A stretch of DNA of 64,000 nucleotides from Ambrosia x helenae (lineage: Eukaryota > Streptophyta > Magnoliopsida > Asterales > Asteraceae). The notes below the pieces were generated by a model. That model had not been told where the DNA came from. It ran no database searches and was given only the letters and a program-made list of their open reading frames with translations. Positions 33,258-44,331 of the stretch are shown piece after piece. Position numbers and translations under genes: made by a program. The first letter of the stretch is position 1. Each line of letters starts with the position of its first letter. The stretch covers positions 30,308,561 through 30,372,560 of the forward strand of contig CM061223.1 in assembly GCA_030844895.1 (NCBI GenBank), given 5' to 3'.

Positions 33258-33763
33258 CTAGCGTGTACAAAATGCTCGTGACTCGTAACTCGTTCGAAAA
33301 ATGCTTAAAAAAAGCTCGACTCGAAAAAACTCGTTTTGTTATCGAGCCGAGCCGAGCTCAAGCTAGGGTCTTGGCTCGTGGCTCGGCTCGATAGCTCGGC
33401 TCGGTTTGTGGCTCGATAAACATCTTTTATATACTTAATAATACTTTGAATTAATCAATAAAATATGAAAAATAATAGAAAAAAACACAAATTATACTTT
33501 TAGTGTGCCTTTCATTCATTAAAATATTATAAAAATAAAAAAATATACATGTGTATGTGTAATTTTATTTTTATTTTTTTGTTTTTTATTTTATAAATAT
33601 TTAAAAAAAAAAATAACGAGCTGGCTCGAACATTTACGAGCCAAGCTCGATCTCGGCTTTTCACCTCGACCTGAAAAACGAGCCGAGCTAGCTCATTTAA
33701 GTTCGAGCTCGAGCCCGAGTTTAGCCTGACTCGATTCGACTCAACTCGATTACACCCCTATAT
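33258..33763. mobile_element. Probable hAT-like MITE with GAGCTCG/CTCGGCTCG words
   Basis: Left AGCGTGTACAAAATGCTCG and right, reversed, AGGGGTGTAATCGAGTTG form a weak inverted pair. The sides repeat GGCTCG, GAGCCGAG and ACTCGA, as in other Asteraceae-type hAT MITEs. The middle is AT-rich. The target duplication is unclear. Confidence 0.5.
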
Positions 33764-34305
33764 ATTATGATGTAGATAAAATAAGCATACTTCAACATGC
33801 TCAAATATGTATGTTATATTGTTCTTAAAGGTTATAAGTTGAAAACAATATATACTCAAAAGTAATTATACTTTATACCATTTAAATAAAAAAACAATGA
33901 AAACCAAATGTAACTAGCCATTTGAAACTCGCTAAATGTACTACATACTAATAATTGCTAGGTCACCCCCGGGGCACTGCTCATTTTCATTCCTGGGTGA
34001 TGGAAATGGGTTTAAGGTATGAGACGAAGATGGGAAAAAGTTGCAGGTTTGAGAAGTTTTGTTAAGTGATGGACAGGGGCAGATACAACTTAGAGTCAAG
34101 GGGTACGTATGTTACCTCTCGATTATCCTGACGAAGTGAAAAAAAATTGTTTTTAAGGTATTTTTATAAAATGTTTTCCCTAAAATAAATTTTTTGTTAC
34201 CTCTTAAAATAATTTTTATAAAATGTTACCCATTGTTTTATTTTCTAGATCCGTCACTGACGATGGAGATGGAAGAAGATGGTTTCTTTTTCTTTTTTTA
34301 ATTAA
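33764..34305. other. Spacer without recognised features
   Basis: AT-rich apart from a short GC-rich patch (CACCCCCGGGGCACTG near 33965). No coding or repeat signal found. Confidence 0.5.
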
Positions 34306-34340
34306 CTAGGTGTATTAATACGCGCGTTGCGCGTTTTTCA
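34306..34340 (-). mobile_element. Helitron 3' terminus, minus strand
   Basis: The minus strand reads ACGCG-CAACG-CGCGT, then ATTAATACAC and CTAG at 34306, followed by host T. The hairpin-plus-CTAG layout is that of a Helitron end. The matching 5' end was not identified; 34341-35100 is AT-rich with ATGAATAAAATAATA repeats. Confidence 0.6.
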
Positions 34341-35104
34341 CATGACGCGTTAATGCGGATTTTCCAAACTCAATATTTAAATAAACTTACTCAATGCCTA
34401 ACATGTTATCATTCAATTCCTTAACAAATATATTAATTCAAAATTCAACCAATATGATGAAAACCCACAATCGACTTAACCTCACCCAGAAGCCACGTAT
34501 TTAGTCATCATCAATGGGTACACAACAATCCACACAGAAGTGAACCGGAGGTCAAATGGTGAATAAAATAATATGAATAAAATAATAAAGTTTTAGAATA
34601 AAATAATAATATAGTTACTATGAATAAAATACTAATATAGTAAAAAAAATGTTTTTAAATAAAATAATATGAATAAATTAATATTATAATTACTATTCAT
34701 TTAGAATCACTATTTTGTTTATTAATGTTATATAATTTGTGTTTGTATTTTCAATTAAAGTTTTCTATAAAAGCTTAAAATTAATTGTATTTTTAACTTC
34801 AGTTTATTTTTTAAAAGCTTTTATATATTTTAGATGTTTTATGTTTTTATTATTTTTATTCAATTAATGTTTGAATTTATGTTATTTTAAATGTCTAATT
34901 TATTTTTAATTAAGAAAAAAAGAAAAAAATGCTCCAGAGTAGTAGCGCCTTCAAATTAATGTTTTAGGGTAGTAAGATGACATTGCATGGTGGGGATCAT
35001 AGTAGTCCAGGATGACACCTCCTGACCTAATAGTTCAATATGAAGTAACATGTTGCAACCGCCTATATTGTGTTATCTAATTAGAATATGCCAATTATAA
35101 TAGG

Positions 35105-35290
35105 AAGGCATGTAAAAAATAAAAAATACTAAAGAATGTAAAAGATCATAGTAGTATCTTTATAGAGAAGGTCAATGAAAAGGGTAGAAGCCGGAAAGCA
35201 TGTAAATATATGTAAAAAAAATACTAGAGAATTTAAAAGTTCAAAGTACTATCTTTATAAAGAAGGTCAATGAAAAAGGTGGAAGTGTGG
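35105..35290. repeat. Tandem duplication, about 92-bp unit
   Basis: GGAAGGCATGTAAAAAAT and GGAAAGCATGTAAATATATG begin two copies. Both pass through AGTA.TATCTTTATA.AGAAGG and TCAATGAAAA.GGT.GAAG. Confidence 0.75.
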
Positions 35291-35382
35291 ATCATTTACG
35301 TTCAACAAAAAAAATGATATAAAAAAACTTTAAAAGGCTGTAGCAAAAATGATAATAGTCGATGTATTAGCAAATTTCAACA

Positions 35383-35775
35383 TTGTCTTTATCTAATGAA
35401 TGGGTGTGGAAAGGCAACGTGGAGGGAGACGTGGCTGTAGGTACAATAAGAAAGGAGATGGCTGAAAAAGCAGCTAAATATGTGACTACTGAACGAAATA
35501 ACTGGGCCCAGATTAAAGCTAATTATTTCGTATGGAGGTCCATTCTAGAATGGCTCTTTCGGCTAGGAAGTGAACATTGGGGGTCAAACTTGTGTGGGAT
35601 GCACTAGAGAAGACGAGACACTTGTTAATTGTATAGGATGGCCTAGTGGCATATTTTCGTGTGGGTTAAAACTGTCCATGCCGAAGTTGTTTCAATCATA
35701 TATACACGGGGTTGTTGCAAGTTATTCGAAGTCAAGTCGGGTCCAACAATTGGAAAAAAAAAACAACTTATGAAC
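35383..35775 (+). pseudogene. L1-type LINE fragment (zinc-binding region of ORF2)
   Basis: The reading SNEWVWKGNVEGDVAVGTI, then AAKYVTTERNNWAQIKANYF and VWRSILE fits the plant L1 layout after the reverse transcriptase (W.W..DG.F.V..IR, then W..W.P.K...F.WR). The frame then breaks near 35560. A second segment (GGQTCVGCTREDETLVNCIG) fits the C..C...E....L..C zinc-binding motif. No active domain is left. Confidence 0.6.
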
Positions 35776-36368
35776 TATTTTCTTCACGTGATTGCCTGGT
35801 GGAATATTTAGAAGACCCTCGGCTCGATAGTGGTTTCGTATCAAGCCTTGGACATAAGGCACATAACACAAAAAAGTTTGTTTAACTTCTGATAGGTACA
35901 CATTTATGTTTACTTGTTTCTTAATTACTAGTGTTTAGTGTAAGTAAAGAAAACCCATTATAATCTATATCTATAGCTATAGTAATGTATAAAACATTTT
36001 AGATGGACAAAATTGTAAATCTTTAAGATTCTTAAGAAAAAAAATTATGCATTTGATACAAATACTAATGCATAAATAAGTGGTTATTTACCATCTTGTC
36101 CCTCTTATTTAATATATGTGATATATAATATATGAAATACTTAATACATGAAATGTAATTAACAGTAATAAATAGTCAAATATTGTACAAATAAAATTTC
36201 TAATATTACAACACTAAGAAACATTGAAATGTTAAATTACACAAAGACCACATAACTTATAAAAAGTCTATTAATAGAACATCATTAAAAGAACATTTAA
36301 ATAGTATATAATAATATATAAAAAACTAAATTAAATAAAAATAATACTACTTTATAAACAAATATTAA
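35776..36368. other. AT-rich spacer with a possible Helitron 5' end at 35964
   Basis: TCTATATCTATAGCTATAGT after an A at 35963 resembles a plus-strand Helitron start, but no plus-strand 3' end with hairpin follows. The rest is simple AT-rich DNA with ATATAATATATGAAATA words. Confidence 0.3.
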
Positions 36369-36402
36369 CTAGTTGTATAAAATCACGAGCGTTGCGCGTT
36401 TT
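36369..36402 (-). mobile_element. Helitron 3' terminus, minus strand (second, degraded)
   Basis: The minus strand reads AAACGCGCAACGCTCGTGAT, TTTATACAA and CTAG at 36369 followed by T. It resembles the end at 34306 with a damaged hairpin. The element would extend rightward; its TC start is not clear. Confidence 0.5.
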
Positions 36403-36961
36403 ACAATCGAGATTTAGATGAGGTGTTGATCAATCAATGAATATTACAATCGAGATTCCATTTTGGTTGTAAACGTTAAAAAAATAAAGAAATCTACACA
36501 TAAGGTAACACATGAAATTTGTAACGAAATTACATAAGATTATATTATTTATATTAATAGTATATAATATAATAAAGTTTTTGAATTTTAAATAAAATAA
36601 TAGTATAATATATTAATAGTATATAATATAATAAAGTTTTTAAATAAAATAATAATATAAATAAAATAATAACATTTTTACTATTCATTTAAGTTACTAT
36701 TCAATTATTTGCTTTATTAATATAGTATAATAATCATAATAGTAATAGTAATGGAGGATAGGGGCCCTCATGGGTAGCAGTTGTGGATTCATATCCAGTG
36801 CGAGTACATTGTTGCCACTTTCTTGGGTAGTGTTTGCGGGAATGGTTCACGGGTAGAGAAACCCGCAACGTTTCTCCACTTTTTAACCATTACCAACCAC
36901 CATCTTCAACCAACTCATTTTCTTTCATAAAAAGAACCCTTTGAGTCGCTCAATGTTCCAA

Positions 36962-37085
36962 AATTGGTAATTATTACCTACGACTGTGTGGTGATTTTTA
37001 TAGATGAAAAGACTAGTAGATTGGTAATTATTATAGATGAAAAGAAGAGTAGATTGGTAATTATTACATACGATTGTGCGGTGGT
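36962..37085. repeat. Short tandem repeats TTGGTAATTATTA...
   Basis: Three units containing TAGATTGGTAATTATTA, two with TATAGATGAAAAGA.TAG and two with CATACGA.TGTG.GGTG occur in a row. The minus-strand open reading over them is repeat-driven. Confidence 0.7.
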
Positions 37086-37465
37086 TTGATGGTGGCAGCC
37101 GATGGTTCGTGCCCTTTCGGTGTAGAAGAAAACGAAGATAGGGCTGGGAAAGGAGAATAGAGATCGGGTTAGGAACTGTATGCACCAATTTTTATATGTT
37201 TTTTTTTTTCATTTTATTATTTAATTGCACACCAATTTCTTCTTTTAGTATTTATTTGTTGTTATAATTAATTTTATACAAAGGTATTTGTTTTAATATA
37301 TATTTTATATTATAATACAAGAGTAATTGTTTTAATGTATGTTTTAGTTAAAATTAAAGTTTAGTTATTTTTGTGTTTATTTATTTAAGTTATTTTTTTG
37401 TTACAAAAAAAAAAAAAAAGTTTCAGGATAGTTGAAATAAGTGTTGTTAGTGTTCTTATGGGTTC

Positions 37466-37743
37466 AGACTAAAGGGAGTGAGGCGTGGAGAGGGGGGAGT
37501 CCATTCATGCAACCCACACCACCCTTTTTTGCTAGGGTATTGCCCCTTTCCTGTAGGAATCTCCACGGGTATTACCCTTTCTCCTCTTCTTACCCACCTT
37601 TTCTTCTTCTATTTTTAAACCCATTTGTCTTTGCCCCTTGATTTTCAACCCCCCCTCTTTTTTTGTGTCTTTGAGGGAAAAGCCCCATAAGGTTTACATG
37701 GTGGGCTTTGCTCTCTTACCTTTGCCTACCACTCCCTCAGTCT
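37466..37743. mobile_element. Probable Tourist-like MITE
   Basis: The left AGACTAAAGGGAGTGAGGC and the right, reversed, AGACTGAGGGAGTGGTAGG form an imperfect inverted repeat of the G-rich type also seen at 13995. The flanking 3-mers do not match clearly. The middle has C/T-rich tracts. Confidence 0.5.
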
Positions 37744-38171
37744 TACGGTAGTCCAGTGACAAAATGAGATGCTAGTTGGAGGGGGTTATGGTACATGAAA
37801 GGAGTTCATCCTCCCCCCTAATAACAAAGAATATCAAAGGAAAAAACACTGCGAATAACATGGATATTATAAACAGTCAAACAGACTATTTATAAACAGA
37901 AAACTTAAAGCAATAAATTATAAAGAAAACTTATAGTCAATTATTGTATCAAATGCAAAAACTCTTCATGTGATTGTTTGTTAACAAAACAATCAAACAC
38001 ATAATTATAGGATTTTGTTTAAGCAATTAACACATGTATTTGTTTATCATATAGTTACAGAATTAGAACTTTGGCCACCTGATAGGGTCAACCAGGTCAA
38101 TTAACCCTATTCTTTGTCATTTTATATGTTATATGTACTACGATTTTTTTAATTTAAATCAATCAAACAGG

Positions 38172-38391
38172 TAATTTTTATGGCACTTGATTAGTTTACG
38201 TTTTTTAATTGAATTGGAATTGACGCATCTGACATGTTAAGGATATGTCTTGTAGTTGATAGTGTACAACAACTTTGATGGGTTATTTTTATGGCATTTG
38301 ATTAGGTTACACATTTGTTAGTTGAATTGGGATTGACACATGTGACATCTTAAGGATATAAGTTGTACTTGATAAAGTACAACAATCTTGA
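38172..38391. repeat. Tandem duplication, about 111-bp unit
   Basis: TTTTTATGGCACTTGATTAG and TTTTTATGGCATTTGATTAG begin the two copies. Each runs through GATTGACRCAT.TGACAT.TTAAGGATAT to a TACAACAA.CTTGATG end. 37744-38171 has no feature. Confidence 0.8.
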
Positions 38392-38840
38392 TGTAAGCAT
38401 CAAACACATGTTAAGGATATAGTGATGTGCGTTTGTAGTGAAACTGTTGAAAATTATATGATGTCATCCCCATTACATAGCGCAAGTGGAGTTCTTGTAG
38501 GATATGATCTAGAACCTAATAGCAGTAGCAGTAATAATAATAATAATAATAATTGTTTAGCACACGTCGAATTAGATTGTAGTATAAAAGAAGCATCAAT
38601 AACATTCGTTATGTCGCATGAGCCAACCCACTGATGGGTTGGTTAAAAGATATGCATTAACATGTCTTAAAGTGAATTCTAAGGAATGAAAAGTTGTCGA
38701 ATGGTAGTGCTTTGACATTACTTTGTTATTTCAAGTTTTGACAACTTAAGAGTGCAAATATGGAGTTTTGGAGCTGCTTGGATGAGATATGGGAGCCGAA
38801 ACAAGTTAGGAAATCCAATTTCAAGAAAAAATGGTGGTTT

Positions 38841-38981
38841 TGGCGTATCTTACGCCACTTTTGGTGTATTCTACGCCATTGTCGTAGGTGGAGAGCAACT
38901 GGTCGCGTAGGGCAGCAGAAAACAGATGAGGTAAACTGGGTTTGGTGTAGGCTACGCCAAAAAATGGCGTAGGCTACGCCA
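38841..38981. repeat. Four 17-bp palindromes, TGGYGTANNNTACGCCA
   Basis: Copies lie at 38841-38857 (TGGCGTATCTTACGCCA), 38862-38878 (TGGTGTATTCTACGCCA), 38943-38959 and 38965-38981 (TGGCGTAGGCTACGCCA). They form two pairs whose members start 21 and 22 bases apart. Three bases vary in the middle while both arms are kept. Confidence 0.95.
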
Positions 38982-39469
38982 GATGTAGTCAAAGTCCAAT
39001 CTTTTGCTTTAATTTGCACAATTATGACGGGGGTTACGAAATTAATGAATAAAAATGATGTCTATGGACTAAAAAAATCATCCTTCATCATTTGGAATCA
39101 ACCCCAATCATTCCAATCCATCCTAAAATCATTTTTCCATCATTCTTGTGAAGATTGAAGACCGAATAACACATCAATTAAAGATTTTCATGGCCATGCT
39201 TGGTGTGACATCCGTCACTTTTTATTTCAATTTTTATTTAATAATAATAATAATAATAAAAATAAAATTTAGATTTTAATATATATATATATATACATTT
39301 TTTTTTACTTACCATCTCTAACACCAAACCATAACCAAACCAAGCCCAAATCCCTTTTTCCTTTGAAAACCTTGGAGCCCAAGCCTGAACCGGCCCAAGA
39401 CATTGCAGCCCAACAAAGACAAGCCCAACTCTCCCCTTTCCTTATCTGAAAAAAAAAAAAATATAAAAC

Positions 39470-39543
39470 GCCTCTGCCAGGGATCGAACCCGGGCAGAAG
39501 CTGGAGCAACACCAACGCGTGCACCACTGAGCTACAAGCTCTT
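39470..39543 (-). other. tRNA-like Pol III module in LTR (antisense), copy 1
   Basis: On the minus strand: TAGCTCAGTGGTGCACG (A box), then GCCCGGGTTCGATCCCTGGC (B box within a T-arm-like stem), and a T run a few bases further on. The anticodon arm is not tRNA-like, so it is a tRNA-derived module and not a tRNA gene. The identical copy is at 44606-44679. Confidence 0.75.
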
Positions 39544-40160
39544 TATTGAAATAATCCCAGCCCCAATTATATTTAACACCTGCTAACTGCTGTCTTCCCT
39601 TCCCTTTTCCACTTATTACGCGACCTGCACAACAAAGGATCAATCAAGCTGAAATTTTGGGGCAATTATCATGAATTAATGCTTAGGTTTGACCGAATAT
39701 CATCAGGCGCGTATGGTACATGCTTTAATTCGTGTAAACAGCCCCTAACCAAGCCTTAATTCTCGTTCTTTTGACCACGTATATGCTAATAAACGGGTCA
39801 AACCTTCCATCTACAATCCAACCCTTGCTCTATAAATTGAACGCGTCTAGACCATCATTACTCGCCAATAATCTTCCCCTTACCTTCAATTTCTGTTTTA
39901 AACCCGTTAATCAAAGCTTATTGAATCGAGTTGACTTTCGCTTGACTCAAATAATCGAGCCGTATACGTGTCTGTAAGTTTCGTTTTCTTTGTGGGTTTT
40001 GTTAATCGGATATACACGAGCAATAGCCCCAACCTTACAAGGGCTATTGCTTGTTAAATCGGCTAATTGATAAAGCTAGGGTTCATCATATTGAATTGGG
40101 GAAGAACACATTAATCTGATACGTATATAATTTTTATGAAACAAAAATAACACAAACTAC

Positions 40161-40234
40161 TTGTCCAGATCAGATGGTTAACACAAGCCTTACAAAACGA
40201 AGGGCCACAGGTTCGAGCCCAAGGGTGGGCAACC
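40161..40234 (+). other. tRNA-like Pol III module in LTR (sense), copy 1
   Basis: CCAGATCAGATGGTTAACAC (A-box-like) is followed 35 bases later by CACAGGTTCGAGCCCAAGG (B box) and a T8 run at 40241. The identical copy is at 45297-45370. It lies downstream of the TATA word, thus probably in the R/U5 region. Confidence 0.6.
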
Positions 40235-41795
40235 ATTTCATTTTTTTTAAACAAACCCCCTTTTCTTTTACATTTTTGCTATTAACTTTTAAAAATCGTT
40301 TTAAAATACTAAACGTGTTTTATAAATTCTACAAAAATTACCATATGATTTTCAAATGATAAAGTTCATCATCCAATTTTTAGTTTTTCAAAAATAATTT
40401 ATTTAATATATATTATTAATAATACAAGTTTATTCAACTATATTTATTAAATTCTATAAAAATATCAAAACGATTTTACAAAATTTCACAAAAATTATCC
40501 TGAACTTGTATGACAATATACATTTCAGAAAATATCTTTAATTTAGAAAAACCGTTTGTTTAATATTTTTAATCAATTTTTGTTAGTTTTAATCATAAAT
40601 AAATCATAATAAATTCATTTTTTAATATTTTTGCACCAAAATTTTATATAAATTATTTCTAACTATTTAGAACAGAAATACAATTTTTAATTCAGAAATT
40701 CTTTGATTTTGATATTTTTAGACATTAAAGTCATATTTCGACAATTTGAAATAATTAGATTAAATATTCTATTTTCAAGAAAATAATTTTATAAAAATTA
40801 TTTTCATACTTAAAATCTTATGTTGTGACTATATTCAACTTAAAATCTCACAAAAAGACTTTTATTTATTTATTTACTAAATTTCTTATAATTAATAAAC
40901 AATTAGTTTATTAAACAAATAAAACGTTTATCCCCAATTCGAAGCCCTAGAAATACATGTATCCTAGAGTTACTTCCCTTACACATTATCAAATTCTTTA
41001 GGTTGATACTTTGAGATAGTTCCAACACATATTTCGTTGTCCAAGTCCAATTTCAAGTTATTACGTGAACTGTGAGTAATCCTACCCCTTTTTGTTTTTA
41101 TACATTTTTGGGGTGTTACATGTACACTATTACAATTTCAAATACAAGTTTACATTTTTACAATACAATTCTAGTACTATGTGCATTGCTTACAACGTGC
41201 TTTATGCTTAGACAATACATGTGGAATACATTTGTACTTAGTGAAATCATTAACATGGTACAAGCCGACCTTAACATTGGATAGCGCTATTTGGATTGAC
41301 AACCCGCCTAGATTGATTCTCCCCCTTTTTCATCGGAGAATCCGTGGCCAGTGTTAAGTTATCATCCATTTATTGGTTGAGTACACTACAGTTCATACAG
41401 TACATTATACAGTCACAGGGTTGATTTCGCTCATTTGTATGATACATAGTTTACATATTTGCACTGTAGCTTGCACTTGAATTGTATAACTTTTTAACCT
41501 ACTATATATATCAAATCTAGGAATGCTCACCAACATTTCATATGTTGACCAAACCTATTTTTGTACATGTTTCAGGTGCAGTTTGATCTAGTGCTTTAGC
41601 AAGAGATATTTAGTGCTTTATTTCAATTCAGTTATTTCAATATTTACATTTCATTTAGACAATGTAATTTCCATTTCCATGTAAGACAAATTTTGGATTA
41701 TTCAATAATATTTACATTTTAGTACCATGAGCTTTTGAACAATCGTCACTACGTGGCACCTCGATGATTCCGCCATCGGTTGGGGTGTTACAGAT

Positions 41796-41808
41796 TGGTA
41801 TCAGAGCC
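41796..41808 (+). other. Element A primer-binding site
   Basis: TGGTATCAGAGCC lies three bases after the LTR, complementary to initiator methionine tRNA. Confidence 0.95.
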
Positions 41809-44316
41809 ATGGTTATAGGGAACTAGGTTATTAGATAAAATGGCCTAGACTATAACCGAACTTCAACCTTCATGCATAATATTTCCTGAATTACCCTACC
41901 TCTCTTTTCCCTCTACTTTCCTTCTTCTATCTTTCTCTTCTCACTCTCTCCATTCTCCTCATCTTTCATCATGGTGCATAGAGATGGTGTTCTACAAGGA
42001 GTGGAAAGTCTACATCATTATGGAACAAGGACAGTACCTTTCATGAAGACACTCTTAGGCATAATGCCTACTCTTATTTTTGCTCCTTCAAAGTTGTTGA
42101 ACTTTAATGAATGTGATAAGAACACGTGCAATCTGGAAGGGTGGACGCCTGTACACTGGGTTTTTCTGGCATAGGCAAGCATAGCGCATAAATCCATTTA
42201 CGGACCTGTTATGCTTACCTGGGGGTTCCTGGAGTGAGTGTCCACTTATAGGCTAAAGCATGTCTTCTTTGATCACCATTGGGTTCAATCCCTTTGAAAA
42301 GTCAACGTTCTTGCTAGGCTTTACAGCTAGACGAGGGCACTCCAAGTATTTTATGCAAAGTTTTTCAGTAATACTCTCTCGTTTCATATACAATATCCTG
42401 TATATCATGATTTTCATATATTGCTTACAAGTTCATACTTTCATAACCATCTATGGATTTCACAATCACACTTCACCTTACCCTCTTAGCCACTTTTTAA
42501 ATATTCAACACCCTACCCAAATCATATGATTTCTTTTCTCCACATGTTATTTATTTTAAAAACTATAACCTCATACTTTAGCACAAACTAAAGATTTCTA
42601 AAACTAGTTGTATTACCTACTAACTTTACAAAGTACATATTTTCCTCGAACTTAAATTCAATTGATTGACGTAACAAACGATTTTCTATATAATGTTTTA
42701 AACTATTACAAAGCCTACTTAGCTTGTACTATTTAACAACTTTTGCCTTATGTACAAAACCAATTTTGAAAATATTTTTTTTTTTTGGAATAATATCTAG
42801 TCTCTAGATTCTACATCAACACTCACTCATTTTCAACTTGTTCAAATTTTTACAATATTTGGCATACACCACAATCATGTTTTCTTATACACTTGATTAT
42901 AACCTTTGATCCAAACCCCAAAATTTACACTGCTATACTATAAAATAAACTCTTTATCAACTATCTTCACATTCTCTCACAACCTTGATTCTGCTTCAAG
43001 ATTTTTCATCATCTTCTCAAGAACTAAATTCATATCCTTCACCTTCTCACACATGAGCTAGTTACCCATGCTAATCAAACTACTAAAAACCTGATACTTG
43101 ATTCTACAGGAATTTTTTTCCAAAACATCACTTTTTTTTTGAAACTTGATTTCCTCTTAACTTGACTATTCACTGGACATTTAATTATTCATGATACTTG
43201 TGTTTTCATTTTCATAATTCTATTATCATTTTGTACCCAATTTTGTCGCACTCATTAGCATACAACATCTAGCAATTTCCTTGCATACTATTGTGTATTA
43301 ACACAGATTGGAAATTTATCATATTGATTACATTTATCATACAAGACTCTACCTTACATTTATTTGGAACGTTTGGACTTGATACTTGATCTTACAAATG
43401 CTTTTCTAAGAAAAACATCATTGCTTGATTGAAACTAGATTTTTCCCTTAATTTGACTACGCATTGAACATCTAATTATTCATAATACTCGTAAACATTT
43501 AATTATTCATGATAACACTTACACTTAATGGTTGTAGTACTTACAAACTTGCTTGCATAAACATGCTATCAATTTGCAATCTATGTGAATAATAATTGCT
43601 GCACTTAATAGAGGTCATCATGCCTTTTTCAACAGTCGGGAGAGGCCCTACAACCTGCTCCACGACTGGTGGAGGCTATCGAACATACTCAACGATTGGT
43701 AGAGGTCACTATGCCTTTTCAAACAGTCGGGAGAGGCCCTACAACCTACTCCACGGCTGGTGGAGGCTATCGAACCTGCTCAACAATCGGTGGGGTCATA
43801 GAAGGACGCAAAACTTTAATGTAAGGTAAATTGATGATTCCGGTCCGGAACGTAATCATGAATTTACAGGTGCGTTAAGGTAGTGTGAAATTCTAGTTTT
43901 TGGTAGACGTCCAGTACATTTTCGAGGTATCAAAGGTGTGGTGGGTTAGCTGCGGTACACCCTGTATACAAACACTAATGATGCATTGAAAGTGTGACTG
44001 GAAGTCGAACCAGGAACAAACTCTAGTTACTTGATAGTTCATTTGGTCTTTTCTATAGTCAATCAACTCGTACATTTATTTTAGGAATCCTAAACTTGCA
44101 ATTTAAGTGATTTACTAGATTCTTATTATTCGAGACGAACCAAATCCTTAACCCACACCTATCAAACCTCCTATCCAAATCATTTGAAACAGTCTACTTT
44201 GTTACTTATAAATTCACGCCGTACCTTAACTCAAATTTTCCAAACCACAGTGATCTTAATTTTTACCCAAACATCCATAACCCTATGTTTTTAAATAACT
44301 TCGGGACGAAGTTTCT
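41809..44316 (+). other. Element A interior, no gag or pol
   Basis: Short open readings only. A leader block near 42125-42260 (AATCTGGAAGGGTGGACGCC, TATAGGCTAAAGCATGTCTT) and a block near 42440-42530 are shared with element B, showing that the two belong to one group. AT-rich filler lies between. Confidence 0.8.
43611..43800 (+). repeat. Element A 30-bp tandem repeats
   Basis: Repeats around CAACGATTGGTAGAGG with a step near 30 bases. In the element's sense frame they read STVGRGPTTC, STTGGGYRTY, STIGRGHYAF. The same repeat, same frame and same place occur in element B (51652-51845). Confidence 0.8.
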
Positions 44317-44331
44317 AAAAGTAGGGGATGC
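44317..44331 (+). other. Element A polypurine tract
   Basis: AAAAGTAGGGGATGC directly precedes the right LTR. Confidence 0.85.

Larger units (their letters stand above)
39204..41792 (+). repeat. Element A, left LTR
   Basis: TGTGACATCC...GGGGTGTTACA. A TATA word (CTATAAATTG) lies at 39830, about 627 bases in, so U3 is long. U3 contains the antisense tRNA-like block, and downstream of TATA lies the sense one. The readings MTTYMLINGSNLP and MVNTSLTKRRATG that recur in both LTRs are not recognisable proteins. Confidence 0.93.

Noticed and set aside
38422..38634. 70-residue reading MMCVCSETVENYMMSS... with an Asn run
   Set aside because: The Asn run is an AAT microsatellite, the flanks are tandem duplications and I recognise no family; too little support for a gene.
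39470..39543. True tRNA gene
   Set aside because: A and B boxes and a T-arm-like stem are good, but the acceptor and anticodon arms do not form, and copies reside at matching LTR positions.
39305..39643. 112-residue minus-strand reading (and its copy at 44366-44779)
   Set aside because: It crosses the tRNA-like module and microsatellite of the LTR. The two copies differ by frameshifting indels, so protein selection is unlikely.
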